A stretch of 64,000 nucleotides of DNA from Magnolia sinica (GCF_029962835.1 NC_080577.1:6634001-6698000), one strand, 5' to 3'; counted from the stretch's first letter, positions 1 through 12,100 are shown. Notes: generated from the letters alone by a model not told the origin. A program made the numbers and translations.

Positions 1-840
1 ACTTGGTTTTATGGTCCAGCGATCTGCACCTTTCATCTGTTGGGCTACCATTGACAGGAGTATACAAAAGAAACCAATGGGATAGTTTTGGCCTCCGTAA
101 ATTTCCCTGTGAATCTAGATCTTCAGCCATTTTTGCTTTTAACAGTTTCTTTTAAGGCCAATAACTGGACGGATAGGTTGTCTAGCCAATTCAATCTTCA
201 TCCACACTAAGGCCCATCAGGTGGATGGTCTAGATCATACGTCTATACAGCCAACTCACATGTCTGCGCTTGATATCTATCGTATGCATTTACACCTTGC
301 TTGAATGTATGTTCTAGACCGTCCATATTGGTGGCCTTACTTTTGTCCACAGTTCTACAACAACTAATGGTCGGCTCTAAACAAGATGATTAGAATCAAA
401 ATGGTCCAGAGTCCATGTTCAGTGGGAAATGGGTGATTTCTGTGGCCTTCAATAAATGGTACAGCCCCCAAGTGGATTGCTGTGATCATCTCAATCTGAC
501 CATTCAGGAGATGGGCCCACTATTAATTGTCAGTGATCTTCTTCCAAGAGGAACTACCTCAAACTCAACAAAGCCAAAGCCAAAGCCATCCGTGCATGTA
601 TGTAACCACCTGGAGCCTAAAGAGACGGTCTGAGCAACTCAGAGAGAGTACTCCAAGCAGTGATTCATATGTCAAACGGACGCCAACTGGAGCCCGGGCA
701 GTTCCGTGGGGCCCACCGGGATGTGCGTTACATCCACTCCTTCTATTATTCGTGCCAGCTCATGTTAGGACGTGTCCAAACTAACTATCATCCGATAGTC
801 GAGTGAGCCAAAAGTAGCGATAGGGACACCTACGATTGGA
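1..840. other. Intergenic DNA, no gene seen
   Basis: No reading frame with a recognisable protein was found on either strand. The stretch contains phrases such as 'ggatggtctagatcata' that resemble worn dispersed repeats, but no clear ends or target duplications are visible. It lies beyond the 3' end of the arabinogalactan-protein gene, which points this way from the minus strand. Confidence 0.5.
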
Positions 841-965
841 ACCTTCTTGGGCCAGAGAAATTTTAGATCAGGCTGATAGTTGGTTTTTCCTTTTATCCTG
901 ATGGGACTCATTTTATTATTGACCGTTTGGATGGCATATAAACATCATGGTGGGCCCCAACAGAG
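841..965. repeat. Fold-back MITE remnant
   Basis: Contains the phrase 'tggatggcatataaacatca' followed by 'tggtgggccccaac', the core-to-right-arm signature shared with the fold-back elements near 6 kb, 20.5 kb and 58-60 kb. Only about 120 bases of that family are recognisable and no inverted partner arm was found nearby, so it is a fragment. Confidence 0.5.
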
Positions 966-1050
966 ACTTTGGTTAGACGGGCTCTTTGTAGAAAATTCGC
1001 GTCGGTGGCGAACGTCGAGAATGCATGTGGTCTTCCTAATATGGAAACGC

Positions 1051-1085
<35 letters not shown>
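1051..1085. repeat. (GA)n microsatellite
   Basis: About 16 uninterrupted AG/GA dinucleotides. It lies just beyond the 3' end of the minus-strand arabinogalactan-protein gene, perhaps in its 3' UTR. It creates meaningless Arg-Glu and Leu-Ser reading frames. Confidence 0.9.
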
Positions 1086-1089
<4 letters not shown>

Positions 1090-1234
1090 AGAAAGTATCA
1101 TCATCAATAAAGAGAAAAACCATATGACAACAATGAAACAAAATCACAAAGAACACAAATGTACGTGGGCATGCCAAACAACCCACGAAATGACTTTATA
1201 CCATGAAAATAACAAGAATGCCATCCATCAATCC

Positions 1235-2005
1235 TCACCAAACAGTCCCCATGATCATCATCAACCCAACCCCAACCACAGCACTCCACCTTACATTCAT
1301 CTCCCTAGAACCAGCATTGGGTGTCGAATCCGCCGATGCCGATGGCCCACCAGACGATGTAGATGATACCGGTGGGGACCGATTGGCAGACGGGGACGAA
1401 GGTGGTGGGGCCTTTGCTGTCACATTGGGCTTAGGCCCAAAGATATCCAAAGGTAGCAACACCTTATCCAGCTGGTACACTGCCAATGGGAAATCCGACC
1501 GGATTGCATTATTGATCTGGGTCTCGACAATGCCACTCGACACGTTCACCTGGTTGGCTGAGCTAGAGAAATTCAGGTTGTAGAGTCCGCCGTCGCTGCC
1601 TGACGCCTGTGTTCGGACGGGGTTGCTTACCGTCTCGAACATTGCCAACGTGTAGAACTTAGGTAGCACATGGTACAGTAACAGTTCAACCTGTTGTTGT
1701 GTGGTTAAGCCGTTGAGCGTGCCGGCCTTGAGGTTGTTGAAGGCGTTGTCGGTGGGGGCGAGGAGTGTGAGCCCTTGATCTGAGTTGTTGACTTGGTTAA
1801 CGATCTGAATGCCGACTTGGGTGGACCCCAGTAGGCGAAGGAGGGTGGTGTATTGGCCAGCTTTCACTAGGGTGGCAGTGAGGTTGAGTGGGCCAGGGGC
1901 TGGGGCTGGAGCGGAAGGAGATTGAGCTTGGACATGTGAGGTGGTGAGGAGGAGAGCTAGGGATAGGGCTAGGAGGAGCATGGTGAAGGGAGATGGAGTG
2001 GCCAT
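1235..2005 (-). CDS. FLA: Fasciclin-like arabinogalactan protein, single-FAS1, GPI-anchored type
   Basis: Encodes 256 residues, the usual size for single-domain (group A, FLA11/FLA12-like) members. These are cell-surface proteoglycans tied by family knowledge to secondary-wall and fibre properties. Seen in order: signal peptide (about 1-27, Leu/Ala-rich, ending HVQAQ); a short Pro/Ala/Ser glycomodule (29-39, APAPAPGP); one FAS1 domain with the H1 motif TLLAPTDNAF (80-89), the Tyr-His pair (111-112) and the H2 stretch VYQLDKVLLP (176-185); a second Pro/Ser-rich glycomodule (198-230); and a hydrophobic C-terminal tail after a small-residue stretch (about 229-234), fitting GPI anchoring. N-glycosylation sequons occur at 41, 73, 145, 154, 194 and 208. 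The Met at 2005 was chosen because the signal peptide follows at once; in-frame Mets at 2134 and 2122 would add 39-43 residues ahead of it, which is unlikely. The frame is intact and intronless. No convincing TATA box was found upstream. Biochemical role is inferred from family. Confidence 0.93.
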   Translation of the reverse strand: MATPSPFTMLLLALSLALLLTTSHVQAQSPSAPAPAPGPLNLTATLVKAGQYTTLLRLLGSTQVGIQIVNQVNNSDQGLTLLAPTDNAFNNLKAGTLNGLTTQQQVELLLYHVLPKFYTLAMFETVSNPVRTQASGSDGGLYNLNFSSSANQVNVSSGIVETQINNAIRSDFPLAVYQLDKVLLPLDIFGPKPNVTAKAPPPSSPSANRSPPVSSTSSGGPSASADSTPNAGSREMNVRWSAVVGVGLMMIMGTVW

Positions 2006-2883
2006 GGAGTTTATGATCTGTGGTGGAGGATTGTTGGTGAGGGAGAATGGGGTTTTATGGGATAAGGTGGGAGAGCTGGGGATATGTTGGAATGAGCTGG
2101 CTTTGGAGGTGAATCGCGACATGCCCACGGGCATTATTAGTAACTCAATTCATGGGTTGACGGTAAGATTAGGTTGACAAAGTAGGCCGGGTTTTGTTAA
2201 GAATTACGATGTTGCCATCCCCGGGTCTAGCGTCATTGGCGCAGTTAAAAATCGAGTCTAGGCCGCGGGTTGGTCCACCCGGTCAAAATCTGGTTAGATC
2301 TCTGCTTGTTGAGTGATGCTTGAGTGCTCTCTCTGTAAGTGACAGTGCTATTAGCTGTACTGGTTCACTTGGACAGTCCAATTGATTAATCTGAACTGTT
2401 CATTAAGTCCATAAGACATTTCATGCATGAAATTGCACAAAAAATTGCATTACTGAGATGATCGAATCCCTTGTTAATTTAGCCTTATTTTCTATAGCAT
2501 TCTTTTTGTGAGTATGATGGGATGGTTATGATTGCCTAACAAAAGCCTTCCTTTAGAATCATAAGCAATGCCCAAATTGTTGATTTGACCTATTTATTTT
2601 TTCTGTAGATGATCACAATAAAAGCCTTTGATCAAAAGGTTAGTATTTTTTGGATTAATGTGTTTTCATGGTAATCCTGGAAATCGGCGTGGACCTGAGG
2701 AACAATTTAGATCAATTGATTGTACTAAGTGTACGGATGCAATGGATTGAGATTTCACGAGCCACACATGTAAGAAAGTTTGTTCACACCACATGCATGT
2801 GTCAAGAGGCACCGAATCTGGACGATCTAGTCCATCAATTGGGTGGTCCCAACTCCCAACCATGTCTATGGCCTTTGTTTTTT

Positions 2884-2910
2884 AAAATAAATAAATAAAT
2901 AAATAAATAA
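2884..2910. repeat. (AAAT)n microsatellite
   Basis: Six to seven perfect AAAT-type tetramers in intergenic DNA. Confidence 0.9.
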
Positions 2911-3591
2911 CTCAAACCTAACTTGAAAGTGAGGTCCAAGGACCCGATGGGCACCCACTCCGGATTGGATCCATTCCGGATAGGGGTCCTCATAAAGACA
3001 TGACAAGAACCCGATTGGCCAGGGTGCTTTAAGGGCCCAACGCGAACCCAACCCTCTAACAGTCCTACATTGGGTTTCTAATTTGGAACCCCTCCATTTG
3101 ATAAGATGGGCCCATATTTAATGATCCGAACCGTCCACTTGGTTGATCTATGATCTGAGATCTGAGCTGATTGTACGATCCTGATCGTTGCATTAATAGA
3201 CGGATAGATGGTTGAAAGTGACTGAACACATTAAAGTAGTCAAACGATCTCGAACGTTCAGCTGGCGGACATAATTTTGTTTCGTTCCCTATATCTTGTA
3301 GTACGGTTGGAAAGACAAGTGTCTCTTAAATTGAGGCCCATCAAAGAGATGTCCCATTAACTGGACGATCCAGATCAAGGGATACATGCGTGGATGGTGT
3401 GTGTAAGATAGTATGATTCACATGGGAATCATTCCAATCTATTATTGATTGTTACTAGTACAGAAATCGTTAACAGTAGGGGTGTTGAGGGTTGATATGA
3501 TCCGTCCCTTGCGATTATGATTTTGAAAAGCAATTACAAGTCATAACCCACATATCATATTTATTTAGCCATCCTAATCTTACGTATAAGA

Positions 3592-3616
3592 CATTATTAT
3601 TATTATTATTATTATT
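3592..3616. repeat. (ATT)n microsatellite
   Basis: About eight perfect ATT trimers in intergenic DNA. A related AAT run lies at 4156-4176. Confidence 0.9.
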
Positions 3617-4360
3617 TGTACAATTTGAGCCGTTGGCTATTTTTCATTTTAACCGTTCATTAGATGACATCAACTTAAATATAGTGTTTGGTCAATGATC
3701 CATCTAAAGTAGACCATCAATTTGAACGGTTCAATTTTGCTAACATGTGCATTCAAACTTACACAATCGTAAAATCACAACGTGGTTAGCTTCCGTTGCT
3801 ATTGAAGATAATTAATGATTGACCTAATGAAATGACACTTTTGCCCTAAGAGAATTTTTTTTTTTTTTTGGGTGAGATCCTACGAGCTTGGTATGCGGCA
3901 ACAACATGGCCATGGCCTAGACCATCAAATGATGCACTGTATTCATGACATTTGATCTAAACCATTTAAATTGTGGATCAAAAGGGACCAAATAATGTGA
4001 ATAACTTTTTCGTATTGGTATTGGGATCAAATGTTATTTCTTGTAGTTTGTGGTTGACAATTTTCTTTAAACGGTCAACTTCAACAGAAATTAGTTGCAG
4101 GGTACTTGTATCCTTATATGAAAAAGGGCTGATATGCCTAAAAGTCTTTAAAAAACAATAATAATAATAATAATAACATTACAGCCGGTGCAACGAGAGC
4201 ATTGAGAATAAGGACATTTCGGTCATTTGATGGGAAGGTAGACCCGCTTGGGCAGTAATGATGGCCGCGGGGCATGTGCATCATGGCTGGCATGTTGTCA
4301 TCACATGGCATGAGGAGCCGGACATGCATATTCTATAATCATTTTAAAGCTAGCGTAGGA

Positions 4361-4466
4361 TCGGATATCATGTCATTTCCAGATACGGTAATATTTTCGG
4401 GTCGTATACGGAAAGTTGTGTAATTTCCAGATACGGTAATATTTTCGGGTCGGATATCATGTCATT
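4361..4466. repeat. Interleaved short direct repeats
   Basis: The 28-base unit beginning 'ttccagatacggtaatattt' occurs at 4377-4404 and again at 4425-4452. The 17-base unit 'tcggatatcatgtcatt' starts at 4361 and again at 4450. The order short-long-long-short in direct orientation suggests a local tandem duplication (offset about 48 bases) with partial copies at the edges. Confidence 0.8.
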
Positions 4467-4547
4467 TTCATTAGGAGAGTGAGAGACATGCGATTGATTT
4501 GATTAGGTTCTTAACAGTACTAAATCTTCCATCAACAAAATCACATT

Positions 4548-4567
4548 ACACGTGCCTTGGCACGTGT
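4548..4567. repeat. G-box inverted repeat
   Basis: A perfect 9-base inverted repeat around a TT spacer (acacgtgcc-tt-ggcacgtgt), carrying two CACGTG cores 12 bases apart. Further CACGTG-containing words lie near 4802 and 4974. No adjacent gene was identified, so a regulatory role is only a possibility. Confidence 0.7.
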
Positions 4568-4654
4568 TAGGTACATCTGTAACGGTAACCGTGTTAATAA
4601 AATGGATGGCTCAGTCATCAGGTTGGTTTTACTGTACACAAGCAACCGACGGTT

Positions 4655-5283
4655 TTGAATGAACTTGACAACGATACGCATTCAATTCCAATCTGTGGTC
4701 CTCGTGATGAGTGGATCGTGCTGATTTTTATGATTGTTTTACGGTCATGCTTTGAGATTCCTTTGGCACTGCTCAGATGTCCCACACGTTTGCTAGTTCT
4801 GCACGTGTGCTACATGCAAAAGTGCATGTACGGATGGAAATATTCCTCGCGCTATAGTAACTTTTCATTTGCCAACGAAGTTTGATTATATTATTGAGAA
4901 ATTATCGAAGTTCGTAAAGTCTATAATTAGTAAAGATATTTGGAAGTCCTGCACAGCTCGACACGCTGACCTGGCACGTGTGCAGGAAATCTAAGTTGCG
5001 CATAAAGTGGACTTAACCATGGAGATTATCTGGCACAAATTTAAATCCGGTACGCTCATTTGGTGGGCCACCAGGTAAGGAAAACAATGGACGGTTCAAA
5101 AGTAAATTTAGTCAGTACTTGATGACTGGAAATGCCTGATACTTCTGCCGGGTCATATTATGCTTGTGGCGCACCTTATGCACGGCTCAGATGTCCCACA
5201 CAAGTGGTCTTGGCACATGTGCCGCGAATGATTTTGATACAATGCATCGCCAAGCATTAGTGCCTTTTATGCTGAGACTTACC
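4655..5283. other. Intergenic DNA
   Basis: No supported gene. Several versions of the phrase 'ggcacgtgtgc' recur (near 4802, 4974 and 5216), suggesting decayed copies of one repeat. Nothing else recognisable. Confidence 0.4.
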
Positions 5284-5381
5284 CGTTGGGTGTGGGACCA
5301 TGTTTCAATGACCTGAACCGTTGATATGATAGAGTTGGGTGTGGGACCACGTTTCAATGATCTGAACCATTGATATGATAG
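5284..5381. repeat. 49-bp tandem duplication, two copies
   Basis: Units 5284-5332 and 5333-5381 share the phrase 'ttgggtgtgggaccatgttt' with a few substitutions, and both end 'tgatatgatag'. Intergenic. Confidence 0.85.
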
Positions 5382-5727
5382 CGGTGGGAAGCCAAAACTT
5401 CTTCAAAACTTGAAGATCTTATCGATGGCCTACAAACAGTTAGAAGAGACGGTTCATATTTAAGGAAAAAAGAGTTAAATGATAAAGTGTCAAAATATAA
5501 TTATTGAGGTTTTTTATTATTTTTTTAATCGCCATCCACAGTGAGGCTTATGATATGTTTGGATCGTTGATACATGACCCCTGATCAAACGGCTAGAGTC
5601 ACGACAAAAAAAATTAAAAAAAAACACATCCGGACACAGGTGCCACGCTGGACAGGGCCCAACCTGACCACTATCACTCAGGTAAACTCCATTTCATAAT
5701 ACACGGTTGTCGCAGAGCCATCAATGG

Positions 5728-5752
5728 TTTTTTTTTTTTTTTTTTTTTTTTT
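5728..5752. repeat. Poly-T run
   Basis: 25 consecutive T residues. Could be the tail of a minus-strand retroposed element, but no body of such an element is recognisable beside it. Confidence 0.85.
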
Positions 5753-5839
5753 GGAGTGTTTTGATATTCATTATTCATGCCATCTCACTCACAGGTAATT
5801 CATGGGACGCCTATTGCCTGTGTCCCGCCACAGCTGTTA

Positions 5840-6235
5840 GCCCAAAGAACATGGCCCCACCATGATGTTTGTAAGAAATCCAGCCGGGACATCCGTTTTT
5901 CTGGTTAATTTTAGGAGAAGAGTCCAAAAATAAGTCAGATCCAAAGCTCAAGTGGTCCACACGAGAGGAAAAAGTGGGGAGGGAAATGTCTATCGTTGAA
6001 AGCTTTCAAAGGTCCACTGTGATGTTTATATGCCATCCAAACCATTCTTATGGTCATTCCCCACTGTTTTTTGTTGTGTGGCTTACTTTAGTTTCTAATC
6101 TGCCTAATTTTTTAAGTCATGTCCTAAAATAAACTGAAAAAACGGATGAGGTGGATTTCTTGCAAACATTACATTGAGCCCCACGTTGCTTCTGCCCACG
6201 TGAACTTCGTGTGGGCCCGACCTAACCTGGCCGCA
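5840..6235. mobile_element. Fold-back MITE, internally shortened
   Basis: The left arm ('ccccaccatgatgtttgtaa' onward) and the reverse complement of the right arm (ending at 'gagccccacg' near 6185) align over about 120 bases. Shared phrases include 'aagaaatcca', 'tttattttagga'-type text and 'cagtgggg'. The centre is short, with 'atgtttatatgccatccaaa'. Same family as the elements at 20.4 and 58-60 kb. No coding capacity; transposase source unknown. Confidence 0.7.
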
Positions 6236-6837
6236 ACACCTTTTACGCAGCGCCCAGAACCCATGGTTTTAGGAGCAGCTTTTTACATTATTCTCATTGG
6301 TGTTCTCCATCAGATCTTTTCCAAAGGAGTATATTCTGTACTTATGGATCAAATAATAGTTCTAACCTAAAGGACGGAATGGATTTATTTATAAAACATG
6401 GTAACCCAGCTTCGATGTTGTAGACCATTCCGGTCCTTCTTGGTCCCTGAAATTTCACACGTCATCGACCAGAAAATATCAATGGGCCAGGCTTGGGATT
6501 GGCTTCTGTTCATATTTTTAACTGTTTTGGCCCAGCCTGATGGGCTGTCCCTATTCAAAAATTTGATTTGACAGGTCGAGCCTGGCCCATTAACAGCCCG
6601 CTCTAAATAGTGCATGCGCACATTTATGAATGACCCATGAGAAAAACATGTGGGGGTGCTTGAAAACAGAAAATGATACATTAGTACACAGGGTACGAGT
6701 AGAAGGCGTAAGAGGGCACAGGAAGATCAATGGTGGCAAACTTGGCGACGTGGGCGCAAGTGCACGGAAGATTAATGGTGGCAAACTTGATGACGTGGCC
6801 ACAAGTGCCATAGTGGCACATGGAACACGTGTATTAC
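6236..6837. other. Intergenic DNA with a short tandem repeat
   Basis: No gene supported. Around 6490-6600 there is GGCCCAGCC-rich, partly self-complementary text resembling the MITE at 6933-7222. Confidence 0.4.
6721..6810. repeat. 45-bp tandem duplication, two copies
   Basis: Units 6721-6765 and 6766-6810 both contain 'aatggtggcaaactt' and 'gacgtgg', about 85% alike by eye. Short open frames across it are by-products. Confidence 0.85.
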
Positions 6838-7700
6838 TCGATTCATGAGAGACATACACATGTGGGGTGCTTGAAATGGAGGGTGTCACATGTCACACAT
6901 GTAGAATATTGGCACATTTTACAATATTAGCATTAGGAGTGGGAATGGGCCAGGTTAGGCCCATGCCAGGCCAGATGCTTAAAACCAATGCCAACAACAA
7001 ATTTTAGCTGGGTCTAGGCCTGGCCCAAAATTTGATAAAACTCTATCTCTTGCTTGTGTGTACGTGTAAGAATGGTTGGACATAAGAATAATATATATAC
7101 GTGTGTGTGTGTTGGGCAGGTTTGGACCCTCGACCCACAGAGCAAGCTACTGGGCCAGCCCAGCTTAAGGCTGGGTCAGCTCATTGGGTTGGGCGGGCAA
7201 CCCGGTCCGTTGCCACCGTTAATTAGCATATTTGGCAAGCAAGAATCCTTTCCACTTGCAAGATGGCATTTTTTTAGAGGGAGCTGAGAAAATAAATAAG
7301 TTCATTGTCAGGAATTTTTTCATCAAAACTACACAAAACCGTGGAATGGTTAGGTTAAAAAATGCTACAAACTAAATGTCTGGGATTATGCAATCAAGAA
7401 GACTTTATATTTTTATCAGCTAGCAAATTGAATCAACATGTTGCGAAAAAACACCTGCACAAGATTAACGCAAACAATGCAATCTAACAAAAGAAAATGG
7501 CTAAATTAATATTCAAAAGATAAAGGAAAGAAATAAAAATAATAGACAAGAGACACACAAATTTACATGATTTGAAAATATATTTAATTTGTAGGACGGT
7601 AATTAAAAACTTTCTTCTTTATTAAAAGAAAAAACAAAAGTACAAGAATTATCTTTCTTACTCTTCCCCTTCCTTTGTATAAGAAACTTTCATCTAGTGC
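6838..7700. repeat. Tandem segmental duplication, copy A
   Basis: Aligns in order with 8020-9000. Shared blocks are 'attcatgagagacatacaca'-like text, a MITE, 'gggagctgagaaaataaata', and 'aatcaacatgttgcg' leading into the edge of a Copia-type LTR (from about 7439). Divergence is high (roughly a quarter of positions by eye), so the duplication is old. Copy A ends inside the LTR-like sequence and runs into a fold-back remnant. Confidence 0.7.
6933..7222. mobile_element. MITE with TTA...TAA-type imperfect terminal inverted repeats, copy A
   Basis: The left end 'ttaggagtgggaatgggcc' and the reverse complement of the right end (ttaacggtggcaacggacc) match imperfectly. The interior is rich in GGCCC words and has a short GT run near 7100-7112. 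Related copies lie at 8126-8525 and 35280-35600. Confidence 0.55.
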
Positions 7701-7990
7701 AATGGGCTGACATTGGAGCCCACCACAATCTCAGTCGAAATTGCTTCCCATTTATCAGTTTTGCTGGCTGAGGTTGGCATATAAGATTTCAAAAAATAAA
7801 AAAGATTCAAAACTCCAGCGTGCTGCATGGTTGAAGTGGTGGGGATGAAAATCCTAGCATTTAAACCTTTCTGAAGCCCATGAAGACGTTTATATGCCAT
7901 CCAAACTGTTAATAAGGTTACTTTGAAATGAAAACCCAAACATTAGCCTAATTCAAAACTTCTGTGGCTCCATGATAGGGCTGTCAACGC
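7701..7990. repeat. Fold-back MITE remnant
   Basis: The phrase 'gtttatatgccatccaaact' and the following 'tcaaaacttctgtggctcca' are core words of the fold-back family. Only one arm is recognisable. It separates the two copies of the tandem duplication. Confidence 0.5.
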
Positions 7991-8019
7991 CCCGGCGTGG
8001 GATTGACATCGGCACATGC

Positions 8020-8367
8020 ACTGCTCAACTCATGAGAGATACATGTTTGGGATGTTTGGAATGGACGGTGGCACATATCACACACATAGAATGAATATTA
8101 GCATGTTTTACCATATTAATTAGCCTTAGGAGTGGGATGGGCCACACCAGGCCCGACACCTAAAACCAAGGCCCAAGCTCAAAAATTGGTTAGGGCTATA
8201 GGCCATGCCCAAAAAATAATAAAACCATGTTTCTCGCTTGTATTATCTTGGCCTATCACTTGATCAAGTGGGCACACATGGACAAAGTAATAGATATTTT
8301 AGAGGAACAAATCAACAATATACCTTCAAAATAGATGAGTTACATAAAATGCTTGGATTAACATATA

Positions 8368-8414
<47 letters not shown>

Positions 8415-9000
8415 GACAAGTTTCAGCCTCCAACTCACAGTACAAGCTATTGAGTCCAAACCCAACCTAAGGTTGGGTTAGCTCCTTAGGCTCGGGCAGG
8501 TTACCCATTCCATCGCAACCATTAATTAATTAGCAAAAGTCACGTACAGGAATCATTTCCACTTTCAAGATGCCATTTTTTCAAGGGAGCTGAGAAAATA
8601 AATAAGCCAATTTTCAGGAATAGTTTTTATGAGACCACACAAAACCATGACATAGTTTGGTCAAAAAATGTTATAATCAGATTGCTAGGATCATCCAATA
8701 AGAAAAACTTAAAATTTTTATTGTCCACTATACTAAATCAACATATTATCAAATAAAACCTACACATGATCTTTACAAGTGATATCACAAAAGAAAAGGG
8801 CACCAATATCCACAAAAGATAAAGGTAATAAACAAAAATACTAAATAAGAGACATCAAGATTTACATGGTTCGACAATATACCTATTTCATGCAAGACAA
8901 CAACATATAACTTTCTTCTTCAATAAAACAAAAGAAAACAAAAGTATAAGAATTATTTCTCTCTAATTCTTATGTTGTATAAGAAACTTTTTCCTAGAAT
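8020..9000. repeat. Tandem segmental duplication, copy B
   Basis: Counterpart of 6838-7700 (see copy A). It includes MITE copy B and continues into the 3' LTR of the minus-strand Copia that starts near 8749. Copy A therefore probably captured the flank and first part of that LTR. Confidence 0.7.
8126..8525. mobile_element. MITE copy B with expanded (GT)n core
   Basis: Same family as 6933-7222, with ends 'ttaggagtgggatggg' and 'cgcaaccattaatta'. Its GT microsatellite (8370-8412, about 21 repeats) is far longer than the one in copy A. Confidence 0.55.
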
Positions 9001-9141
9001 TTCATAAGATTTTGTCCCTTTCTACCAATGTCCCATTAATATAAACCACATGATAAGAGAGTGCAAGGGGCAAATCCTAGAGGAGCTAAGCTTCATAAAT
9101 AACTATACATATGTATAGGCGTATGTATGAGAGAGAGAGAG

Positions 9142-9173
<32 letters not shown>

Positions 9174-12100
9174 ACAGAAGGACGTCTCCTAATAGGAGAC
9201 GCCAAAACCTCCATATAAAGCACCATCTCAAAATTCTCCTACTTGAAAATTAGTTTATTTAATAGTAATAACAGTTACTGAAACATCACCAATCACTAGG
9301 TAACAACATGACTAAGAGAAGTCTTGCACCAAACAAACTTTTTTTTGTAATAGGCTTCATCAATATATTCGCAATGAGATCTAACCATCTTCTGTCATAT
9401 CGCAAATAAGGTAATACTGAATACAATGTACTTGGTCTGAGCATGAAATATCAAATTCATGCTATGTATAACGTGCTCTAATTGTCACAATGAATCATCA
9501 CTACCTTTTGCTTTAACTTTAATTGATCTTCTAACAACCCTTTCAACAAAATACCTTTCTTATATGTGTGTGTAACTGGCATGTACTCTTCTTCCATACC
9601 AGACAAGGCCACCATTGACTGCAATCTTGATATCCAACTAATCGCACTACTGGGTAAAGAAAAAACATACCTAGTAGTAGATCTTCTTTTATTATGATCC
9701 CCTGCATAATTTTCTTATACGAGCCCAACTCTAATTTTTTTTCTCCAATACAACTAATAATCACCTATGAATTACCCTTCAAGTAATAAAGTAACCACTT
9801 CATAATAATCTAATGATCTCTATCCAAAATTTTCATGTATATACTCACTATTCTCCTTACTTGTGCAATGCTTTGTTTGGTTCACACTGAGGCAAACATA
9901 AGGCTCCCTACCACTAATAAATATGATACTTAAGATATATCTACATTTTTCGTTTCAATGCTACGACATGGATCTAAAGATATCTTGTAATTAACAGGGA
10001 ATTGCGTACTGACTGGGTTAGAATTTTGCATGTATATATAATCGTGCAAAACTCTCCTAACATAAATCTTCTAAGTTATTCAGATTTCTCTATTATTCAT
10101 GTCTCTAAGTATGGTAATCACAAGGATTTTATTAATAGCACATAAATCCTTCGTATCGAATTCTCAAGCTAAAAGAGTTTTAATATTGCAATAATATCTT
10201 TACTAATACCTGCAACTAGCATGTTATCCACATATAATAATAAGATAATGAAGCCACTATTGCTATGATCACGAACATAGGCACAATGATTTATTTTGAA
10301 TCTCTGAAATCCTAAGCTCATAATGAAGGAATCAAACAACTTGTACCAATTACCTACTTTAAGTCGTAAAGCAATCTATTCAACTAATGAATGAAATTCT
10401 TCTTATCTTCTTCAATAAACCTTTTGGGTTGGGTCATATAAATTTTTTATTAAAATTTTTATATAAAAAGTAGTTTTTACATCCAAGTGCAATAACTTCA
10501 AGTCAAGCATCATTGGCATATCTAACAAAGTAAGAATATTATTTAATTGGATAACTAAAGATAAAATTTCATTAAAGTTAATATCTAATTTCTAAGTATA
10601 TCCTTCCTGTACTCGGGTTTCGTATCCTTTAACATTCTTCTTAGTATCTTCTTCAGCTTGTAAATTTATCTGCAACCAATAACCGTCCACCCTTAAAAAT
10701 CTTTTGAATCCGATGCTTAATCATACGAATCAAATTTAGAATCATCCTAATTTGCTTTCCTAAGTTTACAATTTTTATATGTAGCCATTCTTTTCGTAAT
10801 TCTAACAATTTACTTTTTGTGCCTTTTCAACTTGAATTTTTTCTGATCTCTCCCACCCGTACCTTTCTCAGTGGATTTTCCTCTAACCATTATAGTGCCA
10901 CCAATAGATCCCCCATATACAGGACTATAAAAGACAAATGGAATAAACATAAACCATGGATAAAAGGCACAAAGATTTATATGTTTCGATAATATACCTA
11001 TTTCACAAGGAAACAATATGGAACTTTCTTACACACAAGATAGAGGATCGAGACTTCATCAATGCATTAGAACCCTATAACTCACTGTACTTACTTATCC
11101 CTATTTGTTTGGAGTTAAATAAAAGCCAACCATTTTGTTTGGATCCTTTTCACTCTCCTAAAAGATATGTGAAGAAAATTTTAAATTTTAAAAAAGAAGA
11201 TTGATTTTATCGTCCTATTATCATAATCACGAACATAGGCATAATGATTTGCCTCACGTAAATGAAATTTTAAACTCATAATTAAGGAATTAAATTGCTT
11301 GCACCAATTCTTGCTTTAAATTGTAAAGCAATCTATTCAACCAACAAATGAGATTTTTCTTATTTTCTTCAATAAAGCCTTCGAATTGAGTCATATAAAT
11401 TTTTTTCATTGAGATTCTTGTGCAGAAAGTAATTTTTTATATTCAATTACTCTAGCTTCAAGTCGAGCATCGCTCTCATATTTGACAAAGAACAAATATT
11501 ACTTAATTGGATAACTAGAAATAAAATTTTATTAAAGTTAATATCTGATTCTGAGCATACTATTTTACGACTAATCATGCTTTGTATCTTTTAACATTTT
11601 CGTTAACATCTTTCTTTAGCTTGTAAACTTATTTGCATCTAGCAGTCTTCCACCCGTAAATCTATTTTAAATCCAATACTTGATTATACGAATCATATTT
11701 AAAAATTTTCATATTTATTTTCCTGAGTTTACAATTTTTGCACGTGGTGCTTTTTCTATAATTTTAACACTTTCCTTTTTATGCCCTTTCAATTTAGATC
11801 TTGTCACTGGTACCTTTCTCAGTAGATTTTCTTATAAATATCATAGCGTCGTTAGAAAATCCCCCATATGTAGAACTCTTAAGCACTGTGGACACGATTG
11901 ACTCCATATTGAGATCTAAACCATGTTTATATTCATAATGCAATTATTAATCCATGGATTTGGCATTAAACGAACGAAAGTGTGACATTTTCTTCATCAT
12001 CAATTTTCACATCAACCACCACCAATATATTATTCAAGATATTAAATCCATTTAAGTATTCCTTTAAAAATAAAAATAAAAAATCATCCATTCTTCTTTA

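Larger units (their letters stand above)
2135..4345. other. Intergenic DNA upstream of the FLA gene
   Basis: No protein-coding region is supported. The part next to 2135 should hold the promoter of the minus-strand FLA gene, but no TATA or CAAT arrangement could be picked out with confidence. Simple repeats are listed separately. Phrases such as 'ccgttggctatttttcattt' look like relics of dispersed repeats. Confidence 0.5.

Noticed and set aside
880-1186. Arg-Glu-rich and Leu-Ser-rich frames near 1 kb
   Set aside because: They translate a GA microsatellite and a fold-back fragment, with no domain and no conservation signal.
2085-2330. TATA box for the FLA gene
   Set aside because: No TATAA-like word sits at a convincing distance upstream on the minus strand; candidates were too close to the ATG or too weak.
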